The notes beneath the pieces are model-generated. The model saw only the letters and a program-made list of their open reading frames with translations. It was not told where the DNA came from and searched no databases. Below, piece after piece: positions 51,774 through 60,858 of a DNA stretch of 64,000 nt (its first letter is position 1; every line of letters begins with the position of its first letter). The position numbers and the translations under genes were made by a program. The stretch comes from CAYRYU01 sp964428355 (GTDB lineage Bacteria; Muiribacteriota; Ozemobacteria; Ozemobacterales; Ozemobacteraceae): assembly GCA_964428355.1 (NCBI GenBank), contig CAYRYU010000025.1, forward strand, positions 12,909 to 76,908, read 5' to 3'.

Positions 51774-53344
51774 TCGGCAGTCTTCCGCTGGAACCTTGCC
51801 TGGAAGAGGTTTTTCTTGCCATTCCTCTCGGTGTGGAAAACCAGCCCGTTCCCGTCGGGGGTCCAGATCGGGTGGAAATTCTCACCGCCCTTGAACGGCG
51901 TCAGAAGAGTCTCCTTGCTCGAATCGAACCGCCGGACAACGATCTGGTTACTGCTTCCATCCGGATTTTCCGATCGGATGAAGGCGAAATGTTTCCCGTC
52001 GGGGCAGACATCGGGGCTCCAGTTCCTTTTTCCATCGGCCACGACCGCCTTCGGGGGCTCCTGCGGATCGAGCTGTATCTTCATGATCTGTGAAACCTTG
52101 AGCTTCTCGACGATCCGGGTGAAGATTATTGCCTTTCCATCTGGGAACCATCGCGGTTCACGGTCATCATTCGGCCCGGAGGTGATCTGGACCAGATTTG
52201 AGCCATCGGTTTCCATCATCCAGATGTCCTCCGACCCTTTCCGGTCCGAGACGAAAACGATGAACTTCCCATCGGGAGAGAGCGCGGGCATCATGTTCTT
52301 CCCTCCACCCTGCGTGAGCTGCTTCGTGACCTGGGTTTGTCTGTCATGCAGGAAAACCTGCTCCCGGCTGACGCTGTCGCTGCTGAAAACGAGGGCTTTC
52401 CCGTCGCGCGAAAACTCCGGTGTCCAGACGTTGCCAGGCCAGGCAAAGGGCTTGATAACCGCGGTCGGGTTTTCCATCTCCTTGATGTAACACTGGAATC
52501 TGTTGTTCGCTCCCCCGGAAGGACGGTTGGATGCAAAAATGAGCACCTTCATGTCGGTGGACAGGGACCCGTGGAAATTCGTTCCCGGACCTTCCTCGAC
52601 GGGGTCGGTCTTGTGGAGGGAAAGGGTCCCGTCGGGGATTTTCGGGGTTTCCGGGGCTTTCAGGTCGGTGTTCGGGGCGGAAGAAGGTCCCGAGGGATCG
52701 GGTGGAGGGATTGTGGGCGTTGAAGTTCCGCCGTTCTGGGTGGGGACATCCGAGAATACTATCGTTTCAGTGGGAACCGAAGGTGGCGGAACCGGAACCA
52801 TCGGTAGAGGAACACTTCCGACATCGGGGTGGGGAGTGATCTGGGCGGAACTGGCGGTCTGTGCAAGATGCGATCCGAGAGGGGCTTCGCCCGCTCGAGT
52901 GGGGGTGGGAGTGGGGGTGGGAGTGGGAACGGCGGAGCTCCCGGGTTCCGTGGCGGGAACCGCTGCAACTCTTGTCGGATCGGGCATTGGCAGATCCATG
53001 ACCGGATGCGAAACAGGTGTCTTTACCGGAACCGTCGAGGGAACCACGTCGTGGGGGGCGACTGGGAGCTCCGGGGGCGGGGCGACCCGCTCGGATGGCG
53101 GTGGAGTGACTTCGGGCTCGGTCTTTCCCTCTTGAAACCAGGAATGGAAGATCGAGTTCGTCCAGGTTCGGCCCTGGAAGCAGAGACTGTCGACCAGGCT
53201 TCCCACGAATGCACCTGAGATGAAGATGAATAGTCCCAGAAAAAGACGCTGGCGATACCTCTGCCTACGTTTCTGGGGGGTGTCGCAGGCCGGGCAGTTC
53301 ACGGACCGGCGCGGGAGTTCTTGACCGCAACGAAAACAGTACAT
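51770..53344 (-). CDS. Zinc-ribbon, membrane-anchored PD40/TolB-like beta-propeller protein
   Basis: 524 residues from the ATG at 53344 (AGGAG upstream). A zinc ribbon (C3, C6, C17, C20) is followed by TM 34-52, a Pro/Thr/Ser-rich linker (about 70-270, with a PTPTPTPTPT run), and a TolB-type WD40-like propeller (PD40 motifs: PEFSRDGKALVFSSDS, PALSPDGKFIVFVSD, PRWFPDGKAIIF, PDVCPDGKHFAF, PIWTPDGNGLVFH). The zinc ribbon is cytoplasmic and the propeller outside, so it could sense envelope state. Couples by 4 bp to the PrsW-like protease. Confidence 0.82.
   Translation of the reverse strand: MYCFRCGQELPRRSVNCPACDTPQKRRQRYRQRLFLGLFIFISGAFVGSLVDSLCFQGRTWTNSIFHSWFQEGKTEPEVTPPPSERVAPPPELPVAPHDVVPSTVPVKTPVSHPVMDLPMPDPTRVAAVPATEPGSSAVPTPTPTPTPTRAGEAPLGSHLAQTASSAQITPHPDVGSVPLPMVPVPPPSVPTETIVFSDVPTQNGGTSTPTIPPPDPSGPSSAPNTDLKAPETPKIPDGTLSLHKTDPVEEGPGTNFHGSLSTDMKVLIFASNRPSGGANNRFQCYIKEMENPTAVIKPFAWPGNVWTPEFSRDGKALVFSSDSVSREQVFLHDRQTQVTKQLTQGGGKNMMPALSPDGKFIVFVSDRKGSEDIWMMETDGSNLVQITSGPNDDREPRWFPDGKAIIFTRIVEKLKVSQIMKIQLDPQEPPKAVVADGKRNWSPDVCPDGKHFAFIRSENPDGSSNQIVVRRFDSSKETLLTPFKGGENFHPIWTPDGNGLVFHTERNGKKNLFQARFQRKTAD
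52900..52929. repeat. 12-bp microsatellite encoding Pro-Thr run
   Basis: GTGGGGGTGGGA repeats at 52900-52911 and 52912-52923, with part of a third. It encodes the PTPTPTPTPT linker on the minus strand; slippage in 12-bp steps would stay in frame. Confidence 0.8.
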
Positions 53345-53510
53345 CTCGGATCCGCTCCTGGAATTGCTTTGGTGACCGAAATGAACATACCATCTTCGCG
53401 CACCGGACGCAACCGCGGGACCCAACCAAAAAACCGCGATCCGAAGTTCAGGGGGCAGCACCACCGGGAGCCATTCCTCCCGATTCCGATTCAATGGGCG
53501 GAAGCAGGGA

Positions 53511-53539
53511 TTGAAGCGGGCAACGAAAAATTGTAGAAT
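53511..53539 (+). promoter_or_regulatory. Sigma-70-type promoter of the LinD-like gene
   Basis: TTGAAG (53511-53516), 17-bp spacer, TAGAAT (53534-53539), 30 nt before the ATG at 53570. Confidence 0.6.
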
Positions 53540-53569
53540 CGAAGCCCGGGAATTCTCTTGGAGGGTGGA

Positions 53570-54757
53570 ATGCTCAAAGGAAGACCTGTCCTGGCAGGGC
53601 TGATTTCCCTGCTCATCGGTGCGGCAATCTGGCTTCCCAGTTTCCATCGCTTCATGACCGAACCTGCTGAGCGGTTTTTCTCAAAAACGGGCCTCCCACC
53701 ACTTGTCAGAGCGGTTTCGGGGCGTCACATCCGGATCTGGACAGAGGAAAAGCTGCGGTCCCAGGAGATCGAACGGATGCGGGGCCGAAACGCGGAATGG
53801 GACTTCATGGCCCGCTGCTTTTTCGTCTGGTCGCTCGGAAACATGGCGATGCGGGATCCCGGTATGAAAGCGACGTGCCTCCAGGTAATGGACAGGATCA
53901 TCGACGAAACCGTCCACCTCGAAGAGAAGAACGGAATGTTCTTCTTCCTCATGGATTACGCCCGGAACATGAAGTTCAGGCAGGATCCGGCCCGGAGCCA
54001 GTTCATTGACGGCGAGATCGCCCTCATGCTCGGAATCCGGAGGATGGTGGAGGAAAAGGATTCCTACCGTGATATGCTCCTGAAGCGGGTCGGGATCATG
54101 ACCGGGCGTATGGAGAAGAGTCCGGTCCTTTCCGCGGAAAGCTATCCCGACGAGTGCTGGTTGTTTTGCAACACGATTTCCCTGGCGGCGATCAAGGTAT
54201 CCGACTTCCTGGACGGGACCGACCATTCGGATTTCTTCGGACGATGGATAGCCACAGCACGCCAGAAGCTCCTCGACCCCAAAACCGGCATCCTGGTTTC
54301 GAGTTACAACCTGAACGGTGATGTGATCATGGACGGGCCGGAGGGCTCATCCATCTGGATGGCCGTGCATTGCCTGAGGATCATCGACCCGGCATTCGCA
54401 GAGGAACAGTACAAGCTCGCCAGAACCCATCTCCGTGTCGATCTGGCGGGGTTCAGTTACTGTTACGAATGGCCCAGGGCCTGCTTGGGGATGTCGGACG
54501 TCGATTCGGGGCCGATCATCCCGATCCTGGATCTTTCGGCAGGGTCGACGGGGTTGGCTTTCGTCGGTGCGGCCACCTTCGGCGATCTCGAGTTCCTGGG
54601 AAACCTTTTCAAATCCCTGAATCTTGGAGGTTTCCCGGTCTGGGAAGGCGACCAGGTGAGATACTGCGGAAGCAACGCGGTCGGAGATGCCGTGATGCTC
54701 TATGCCATGGCCCTTGGGCCAGCCTGGGACAGGATTCTGGAAGGAGCAAAGAAGTGA
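53570..54757 (+). CDS. Linalool-dehydratase-isomerase-like (alpha/alpha)6-barrel protein
   Basis: 395 residues from the ATG at 53570, which has GGAGGG upstream. N-terminal TM/signal about 1-20 (VLAGLISLLIGAAIWLPSF). The body follows the linalool dehydratase-isomerase fold in order: YPDECWLFCNTISLAAIKVS, FLDGTDHSDFF, LLDPKTGILVSSYN, IDPAFAEEQY, and a final GFPVWEGDQVRYCGSN. In LinD the CNS-region cysteine and a Tyr/Asp set act on linalool; here the Cys is kept. A terpene substrate is not implied by similarity alone. The stop overlaps a small membrane-protein gene. Confidence 0.68.
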   Translation: MLKGRPVLAGLISLLIGAAIWLPSFHRFMTEPAERFFSKTGLPPLVRAVSGRHIRIWTEEKLRSQEIERMRGRNAEWDFMARCFFVWSLGNMAMRDPGMKATCLQVMDRIIDETVHLEEKNGMFFFLMDYARNMKFRQDPARSQFIDGEIALMLGIRRMVEEKDSYRDMLLKRVGIMTGRMEKSPVLSAESYPDECWLFCNTISLAAIKVSDFLDGTDHSDFFGRWIATARQKLLDPKTGILVSSYNLNGDVIMDGPEGSSIWMAVHCLRIIDPAFAEEQYKLARTHLRVDLAGFSYCYEWPRACLGMSDVDSGPIIPILDLSAGSTGLAFVGAATFGDLEFLGNLFKSLNLGGFPVWEGDQVRYCGSNAVGDAVMLYAMALGPAWDRILEGAKK

Positions 54758-55062
54758 TCGGTAACCTCTTCCGACGGGCCTGGGGATTCGCGAAAGCTCC
54801 ATTCTTCAGCCCTTCGGGGTTTCTCGCAAGGGCTCTGCTGATCTCGTTCCTCTACGCACTGCTGCACATCCTCGGGTTCCGTGAGTACACGACTTTCATC
54901 AGCGGGACCCCAGCGGGGCAGACCGATACGACCCTTGCGACGATCGCAGGAGTGGGTTACTTCACCTTGTACTCCCTGTTCATTCTCGCGGCCCCGGTTT
55001 TCGCGATCGCCTCGGGGGTCATGTATGTTCTCCACGGGCCGATGAGGGGAGAGCCCGACTGA
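54754..55062 (+). CDS. Small membrane protein coupled to the LinD-like gene
   Basis: 102 residues from a GTG at 54754 overlapping the previous stop (GTGA). Two TM helices: about 22-40 (ARALLISFLYALLHILGF) and about 70-95 (YFTLYSLFILAAPVFAIASG). No family recognised. Coupling to the LinD-like gene suggests a partner that anchors or supplies substrate. Its stop abuts the stop of the convergent flavoprotein gene. Confidence 0.7.
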   Translation: MIGNLFRRAWGFAKAPFFSPSGFLARALLISFLYALLHILGFREYTTFISGTPAGQTDTTLATIAGVGYFTLYSLFILAAPVFAIASGVMYVLHGPMRGEPD

Positions 55063-56526
55063 TCATTTCCCCTGGCCGGGACGCAGGGATCCCTCCTGAT
55101 ACTCCTCGTCGATGTTGATGTTCCAGAGATCGCCGCCGGATCCCGGGTCGAAAAGATTCCGGGCGGCCAGGATCCCCGAAAGGAGGGAGTGGTCCATGTT
55201 GTTGTACTTGTACATGCCGCCCCGCCCTATCGGGGTGAGGTTTTCGAATCCGTTGAGGAACTCCTTCACACGGTCGAACGGTTCCTGGAACCCGATGAAA
55301 TAGGTCGGATAGCTCTCCGTTTCGCGGACCACCCACTTTCCCACCACCCTCTCGGGTTCGATGAGTTCCATCCGCTGGAGCTCATCCAAGGCGAGCCGGG
55401 CGATCTTGTCATCAGGTAGGGAGGCGATATCGTCGCCCTTGAAAACGAAATACTCCGCACCGAGAACCGAACTGCCCGGATGCGCAGCCATCCGGGAGCT
55501 GAAACTGGAGTAGTTCGCGAGGCGCGCCATCCGGACCTCGGGAGAATGGATGTAGATCCATTGGTCGGGGAAGGGATTCCCCCCCGAGACAACCAGGTTC
55601 ACCGTGATGTGGTCCCGGAAAAAGAGCTGTTGAACCGCTTTCCGGACATCCGCCCGGATCTCGGGGTCGAGAAGCTCGCAGAATCGGGTTATCGGAAGCG
55701 AGGAGAAAACGTGACGGGCGGAGACGGTCCGGTGACTTCCGTCGCGGTCTTCCAGCAAAACGCCGGTGATTCTTCCATCCCGGTGGAAAACCATCTTCAC
55801 TTCGTTTTCCAGCGCGAGGGTCCCGGATCCTGGGGGGAGCCTCTCCCAGAGCCGCTCGTACATGCTTCCAGCGCCCAGTATCGGATAGTCGAATTCTTCC
55901 ACCAGTGTTTTCGCCTTGGTTGCACCCTTGAACAGCGCGTTGTAAAGGACACCCTTCAGGTCGAGGTTGCGGATCCTCTGTGCAGCCCATTCCGCTCCTA
56001 TCCTGGAGCAGGGGATGCCCCAGACTTTCTCCGTATAGGTCTTGAAAAACGTCTTGTACAATTTGGCTCCGAAACGTGAAGTGACCCAATCCTCGAAGGT
56101 GGCGGGACCACCGGGTTCGGGCTTACCCCGGGAGGTCAGGAACGATAGCGCAGCCTGGACCGACTCGCGCAACCCAAGCTGCCGGAGGGAGTCCGTGATC
56201 TCCAAGGGATACCGGAAAAGTTTCCGGCGGTAGAAGATCCTGGTCAGGCGGGAAACGGGGCGGAAATCATCCCCCAAAGTCTCCTTCCAGAGGTTCCGGA
56301 TGCCTTGATCGGATGTGAAGAATCTGTGGGGGCCAATGTCGAAGCGGTTTCCGTCGATGATCTCGGTTCGGGAAAGCCCCCCGAGGGATGAATTCCGGTC
56401 CGCGAGGAGGAAATCCCGGCAACCGTTCCGTGCGGCTTCAGTTGCGACTCCAAGCCCCGCGGGACCCCCGCCGAGTATCAGCAGTTCGGTCGAGACCGAT
56501 CTCGGTTCCATCCGCCGGCCGGTCAT
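55063..56526 (-). CDS. FAD-dependent oxidoreductase, UDP-galactopyranose-mutase/amine-oxidase-like
   Basis: 487 residues. N-terminal FAD Rossmann motif GGGPAGLGVATEA and SLGGLSRTE, then GPHRFFTSD, YTEKVWGIPCSRI, the conserved segment of a UGM-like flavoprotein family. C-terminal IGRGGMYKYNNMDHS binds the flavin. These enzymes sit near glycan loci; the specific reaction is unknown. The ATG overlaps the stop of the upstream secreted-protein gene by 4 bp; ATG at codon 6 is an alternative. Confidence 0.8.
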   Translation of the reverse strand: MTGRRMEPRSVSTELLILGGGPAGLGVATEAARNGCRDFLLADRNSSLGGLSRTEIIDGNRFDIGPHRFFTSDQGIRNLWKETLGDDFRPVSRLTRIFYRRKLFRYPLEITDSLRQLGLRESVQAALSFLTSRGKPEPGGPATFEDWVTSRFGAKLYKTFFKTYTEKVWGIPCSRIGAEWAAQRIRNLDLKGVLYNALFKGATKAKTLVEEFDYPILGAGSMYERLWERLPPGSGTLALENEVKMVFHRDGRITGVLLEDRDGSHRTVSARHVFSSLPITRFCELLDPEIRADVRKAVQQLFFRDHITVNLVVSGGNPFPDQWIYIHSPEVRMARLANYSSFSSRMAAHPGSSVLGAEYFVFKGDDIASLPDDKIARLALDELQRMELIEPERVVGKWVVRETESYPTYFIGFQEPFDRVKEFLNGFENLTPIGRGGMYKYNNMDHSLLSGILAARNLFDPGSGGDLWNINIDEEYQEGSLRPGQGK

Positions 56527-57416
56527 TCCTGCGGAAACGTCAACCGGCTCTCGAACGTCTGTTCGGAACGGACGAAGTTGGAGTTTCCGAACTCGATTCG
56601 CAACTCGGATCGTGTGTCCACCCGTGTGGGGATTCCGTCGGAAAGCCTGATGGCGATGACCCCGGTTGAGGTTCCCATGACTTTCGTGATCGGAGCGGCC
56701 TGGGAGGCGGCGCCGCTCCAGAATGCCGAATCGAATGCGATCTCGGCCTTGACCTCCGCCTCATCGATGTCGTCCCTGGCTTTTTCAAGTGTGAACGTCG
56801 CAACCATACCCGCCCAGATAGGCGGATCGCTCACGTTCACGTTGAATGGGACGTCCTGCCGGCACGTCCATGAATCATGGATCTGGAGGGGGAATTCCGG
56901 ATACTCGATGATGGACGCCTTGAAGTATTGCGACATCGATGCCGCCACTCCCTGTACGTCGACTACCTTTCCGAGCGGGGTCATCCCCAACCGGACGGGA
57001 ATGTCGGGCGGAGCGATCCCGGCTACGAGAAGGCTCCGCTCCACCAGTTCGGGTTCCATTTCGAGGTCTGGTTCACCCGGTTGGTAATAGGCGACACGGG
57101 CCTTCTTCGCCCGGAACTCCTGCCCGATTTGGCTGCGGTTGCCCTGTGGAGGCCGCAGGCGGAAGAACCGGGTTGTACCAGAGACCTCCAGCTGGCTCAT
57201 GACATTCGTTTTCGGAGCCATGAGCATCGCGATCTCGGTCTTCGACTGGACCGTCAGGGAATAGGACGCCGCGGTCCCGTCAGTGGGGTAAAGAATGAAC
57301 TGGACCATGTTGGAGGGGGTGCTCCCAGCCTGGCCATGGGAAACCCGCGAAAAGAAGGAAACGATCGTCAGGCAAAGGAGGAAAACCACCGGGACGTTTT
57401 TGGATCGGGTCATCAT
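56523..57416 (-). CDS. Secreted protein of unknown function
   Basis: 297 residues. Signal peptide 1-28 (VPVVFLLCLTIVSFFSRVSHG). The mature region is beta-rich without a recognised domain. The gene overlaps the UGM-like flavoprotein by 4 bp and follows DUF2877 by 54 nt, perhaps at the tail of the molybdenum-enzyme operon. Nothing catalytic is seen. Confidence 0.6.
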   Translation of the reverse strand: MMTRSKNVPVVFLLCLTIVSFFSRVSHGQAGSTPSNMVQFILYPTDGTAASYSLTVQSKTEIAMLMAPKTNVMSQLEVSGTTRFFRLRPPQGNRSQIGQEFRAKKARVAYYQPGEPDLEMEPELVERSLLVAGIAPPDIPVRLGMTPLGKVVDVQGVAASMSQYFKASIIEYPEFPLQIHDSWTCRQDVPFNVNVSDPPIWAGMVATFTLEKARDDIDEAEVKAEIAFDSAFWSGAASQAAPITKVMGTSTGVIAIRLSDGIPTRVDTRSELRIEFGNSNFVRSEQTFESRLTFPQE

Positions 57417-57470
57417 CGGCTCCTGAAAAACGGCGTGGATGTTCGGATCGGCAAAAGAGCGGTTCGAGGT

Positions 57471-58286
57471 TCACTCTTGCGTGAAGGCGGCAATCCGTGC
57501 GTGGATTCCGCAAAGAATGTCGGTTCCGGATGTGTGGCCCACGGCGACGCAACGGACGATGTCGCTCGTGGAAACCTCAAAATGGCAGAAACGGGCAAGG
57601 AAATCCTCGAAGAGGGTCGAGCTCTTGGCTGACTCCGCGAACTTGAGCTGCCAGTAGGCCTGGATCGTCGTCCGGGGTTGGAGAGCTGCGAAAAAATCCT
57701 TGCTGGACTGGACTTTTCCGAGGCCGAGAAACTTGTCGGCGAACATGAACCCCGCGCAGAAGTCGTCCCATGAGGGGGTCAGACCTGCCCCCCCTCCGAA
57801 AAAGTGGATGAAACGACCGAGGGGGATGGACTGCCGGAGAACATTCTGAAGGATGGAATCGATTGGAGTCCGGAAATCGTTTCCTGCATGATCGAGATAT
57901 GCCTCCCCCACGGACGAACGCTTCCCGAAAATCCGGAGGCTCTTTCCGACGAATTCGGCGTTTCTCTTCAGGAGCCCCTTTTCGAAGTCCTTTGGAGGGA
58001 GGATCTCGGGGAAGTAACCCTCGAACGTGAGAAATTGCGCACCGATCCTCAGGTGGGGGAACTCTACCGTGACGTTCTGGTCGCGGTCGGAACTCCGGAT
58101 GGTTTCTATCGGGACGAGTATGCTGAGAGGCGTCAGGACGTCCTTCCGACAATGGAAATTCAAAAGGAGCTTGTCGGAAACCGCATCAAAGGAATGGGAA
58201 TAGATTCCCCGGACCGTTGCCGTGATCGGGGAGTTCCCCTCGATCCAGGAATCCGTGCGCAGGCGGAAGAAGAGGTTGTCAGACAT
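57471..58286 (-). CDS. DUF2877 protein
   Basis: 271 residues. Family signatures: GGGAGLTPSWDDFCAGFM and GHTSGTDILCGIHA. DUF2877 genes commonly sit with purine- or carbamoyl-type catabolic genes; here it follows xanthine-dehydrogenase subunits by about 190 nt. Cytoplasmic, no signal. The biochemical role is unknown. It supports a purine- or heterocycle-related substrate for the neighbouring dehydrogenase. Confidence 0.75.
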   Translation of the reverse strand: MSDNLFFRLRTDSWIEGNSPITATVRGIYSHSFDAVSDKLLLNFHCRKDVLTPLSILVPIETIRSSDRDQNVTVEFPHLRIGAQFLTFEGYFPEILPPKDFEKGLLKRNAEFVGKSLRIFGKRSSVGEAYLDHAGNDFRTPIDSILQNVLRQSIPLGRFIHFFGGGAGLTPSWDDFCAGFMFADKFLGLGKVQSSKDFFAALQPRTTIQAYWQLKFAESAKSSTLFEDFLARFCHFEVSTSDIVRCVAVGHTSGTDILCGIHARIAAFTQE

Positions 58287-58476
58287 GACTTCATCCCATG
58301 GGATTCACCAATCTAACCTTTCAACGCGGAAAAATCAAACCGTGAAAATCCCTTCCAGTGATTTTGACGAACATCCTTTCGCGCAGATTCACCATCACCC
58401 CGGGATTCACGACGACGGTGGATCTCCTCCGGGGTTTCGAAGCCGGGACAAACTGGCCTTCGGAACCGTCCTGCGG

Positions 58477-60858
58477 CTACTTCTTCCGTTTCTTTTCCGG
58501 AGCGGCGTTGAGCGCCCTCCACACATCCTCCTGGCGGATGGGCATGTGGGTGAGGTCCGCCCCGCATGCGTTCTGGATCGCGTTTCCAAGGGCCCCGCAG
58601 ACGGCGATCATGGAGTGTTCCCCAACTCCGCGGGCTCCGAACGGACCGTCGATCTGAGGGGTTTCGACCGCGATGGCCTCGACCTCCTCGGGCATATCGA
58701 GGGACGTGGGAATCTTGTTGTCGGTGAAGGAGGGATTGAGCAGGTGACCCTCCTTGTCGTAGATGTAGCCTTCGCACATCGCCGTTCCAAGCCCCTGGAT
58801 CATCCCCCCGATCGCCTGGCCCCTCACGCAGATGGGGTTGATGGCCTTTCCCACGTCGAAAGCGGAGGCTACCTTGATCAGGTTGTACTCTCCGCTGACA
58901 GGGTCGACCTCGACGATCAGGCCGTGGGCTCCGTAAGTCCAGTCGAGGGCGGGCCGCCCCATCCCCGTCTCTTTGTCGAGGTTGGAAAGCCCTTGCGCGA
59001 TGTATCTTCCGACACCGATCAGGGGGCCTCCGATCGCGTTCCCGTCCGGATAAGCGTATCCGACGGCGATCTGTCGGAAACTGACCGAATGTCCCGGATG
59101 ATGGCGGACGAAGATCTTTTCGTGGTCGTGGTCCAGGTCACAGGCATTGGCGCGGAGAACCTGCCCGGCGACCTCGTAGGCTCTTGCGAGGAGGTCCCTG
59201 GCTGCGAGAATGCCGGCATTTCCGCTCAGGAGAAGGCCCTTGGACGCGACCGTCTGCCAGTCGTAGGGGTCACGATCCGTATCGTTTTCGATCGGGAGCT
59301 TGACCTTTTCGACGGGGAAACGGAGGGTTTCGGCGATGCACTGGACGATCGCGGTATAGGTTCCCGCCCCGATCTCGGTGAGAGACAGGTTGGCCATGAC
59401 CGTGCCATCCTCGTTCATTTTCAGGATCACGACGGTTCCGGTAAAGGGCGGCATCGCGGGAGCCTTGTGAAGGGCGACCACGGCCTTCCCGATCTTCATC
59501 CCGGTCTTCTTCTCGCGTGCCTTTTCCGAGGCCGACAGTTTTCCATAACCGACCGAAGCCGCGACCGCTTCCATGCACTTCGACACGTTGCCGGTATTGG
59601 CCGAGATCTCTTCGCCGGTGAGCGTGACGGAACCCGGTTTCAGGGCATTGATGAGTCGAAGTTTGAGGGGATCCATGCCGATCGTGCGGGCGATCAGGTC
59701 CATGTGGCGTTCCAGACCCCAGGAGAACTCGACGTGTCCGAACCCTCGGTAAGCAGTCCCGAATGGTTTGTTCGTGTAGACCGTGTAGGCATCAACCCAG
59801 GCATTGGGATACTCGTACGGTCCGCCCGCGGAGTAGCCGGATGCCCTGGTAACGTTGACCGCGTAATCGGCGTAGGCCCCGGCATCCCAGTACATCGTCA
59901 TCTTCTGTGCCGTTATCCGGCCGTTTCGCTTGACCCCGGTCTTGATGTTGTAGACCAGCCCGGACCGGCAGGGAAGGAGGCTGAACTCCTCCTCCCGGGT
60001 CGCCTGGAGTTTGACCGGCCGGCCGCCCGATTTCCGGGACAGGCAGCAGGCAAGGGGCTCGAGGTGGATCCCCGCCTTGCCGCCGAACCCGCCGCCGACG
60101 TAGGGAATGAACACCTTGATATTCGCGTGCGGGATTCCGAAAGAATGGGCGAAAAGGTTCCGCACCGTGAACGGGGACTGGGCAGAGGTGTGGATCACAA
60201 TCCGGTCGCCCAGCTGCCACTGCCCGATCGCGACATGGGTTTCCATGGGGACGTGCTGGACATTGGGGTTGGAATACTGGCGTTCGACGATGAAATCGGC
60301 CTCCTTGAAACCCTTTTCCACGTCGCCCTTCCGGAGCTTCGTATGGTTGGCGATGTTCGTCCCCGGAACCGGGGTGAAAACCGCTTTGACGTAGTCGTAT
60401 CTCCCCAGGTCGGGGTGTACCAGCGGGGCGGTTTTCTTCAGCGCTTCGACCGGATCGAGAGCCGGCGTCATGACCTCGTAATCAACCTGGATCAGGTCGA
60501 CTGCCTGCTGGGCGATGGTCCAGGACTCGGCCGCGACCGCGGCAACGGCTTCACCGAAATGCCGGACGACCCCGCGGGCCATGACATATTTGTCCACCAG
60601 GTACAAACCGACGCGATTGTCCAGGTCGTTGCCCGTGAGCACCGCATGGACTCCGGGAAGTTTCTCCGCCTTCGAGATGTCGATCTTCCGGATCCTGGCC
60701 TTCGCATGGGGACTGCGCTTGATCTTGCCGAAGAGCATGCCGGGGAAGATCAGATCGCCGGTGTAGAGTGCGGCGCCGGTCAGTTTCTCGACGGTGTCGA
60801 TGCGCTCGACTCCCTTTCCAACGGCATGGAGTTCACTGTCGGGAATGTTCTCAAGCAC
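58477..60858 (-). CDS. Xanthine-dehydrogenase-family molybdopterin-binding subunit
   Basis: 793 residues. Typical aldehyde oxidase/xanthine dehydrogenase large subunit: IDTVEKLTGAALYTGDL, SPFTVRNLFAHSFGIP, YVGGGFGGKAGIHLEPLACCLS, TAYRGFGHVEFSWGLERHMD, and catalytic Glu in GVGEHS (E747). Hydroxylates an aromatic heterocycle or aldehyde using water at the Mo-cofactor; the substrate is not set by these motifs. Start overlaps the FeS-subunit stop by 8 bp. Third gene of the operon. Confidence 0.93.
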   Translation of the reverse strand: MLENIPDSELHAVGKGVERIDTVEKLTGAALYTGDLIFPGMLFGKIKRSPHAKARIRKIDISKAEKLPGVHAVLTGNDLDNRVGLYLVDKYVMARGVVRHFGEAVAAVAAESWTIAQQAVDLIQVDYEVMTPALDPVEALKKTAPLVHPDLGRYDYVKAVFTPVPGTNIANHTKLRKGDVEKGFKEADFIVERQYSNPNVQHVPMETHVAIGQWQLGDRIVIHTSAQSPFTVRNLFAHSFGIPHANIKVFIPYVGGGFGGKAGIHLEPLACCLSRKSGGRPVKLQATREEEFSLLPCRSGLVYNIKTGVKRNGRITAQKMTMYWDAGAYADYAVNVTRASGYSAGGPYEYPNAWVDAYTVYTNKPFGTAYRGFGHVEFSWGLERHMDLIARTIGMDPLKLRLINALKPGSVTLTGEEISANTGNVSKCMEAVAASVGYGKLSASEKAREKKTGMKIGKAVVALHKAPAMPPFTGTVVILKMNEDGTVMANLSLTEIGAGTYTAIVQCIAETLRFPVEKVKLPIENDTDRDPYDWQTVASKGLLLSGNAGILAARDLLARAYEVAGQVLRANACDLDHDHEKIFVRHHPGHSVSFRQIAVGYAYPDGNAIGGPLIGVGRYIAQGLSNLDKETGMGRPALDWTYGAHGLIVEVDPVSGEYNLIKVASAFDVGKAINPICVRGQAIGGMIQGLGTAMCEGYIYDKEGHLLNPSFTDNKIPTSLDMPEEVEAIAVETPQIDGPFGARGVGEHSMIAVCGALGNAIQNACGADLTHMPIRQEDVWRALNAAPEKKRKK

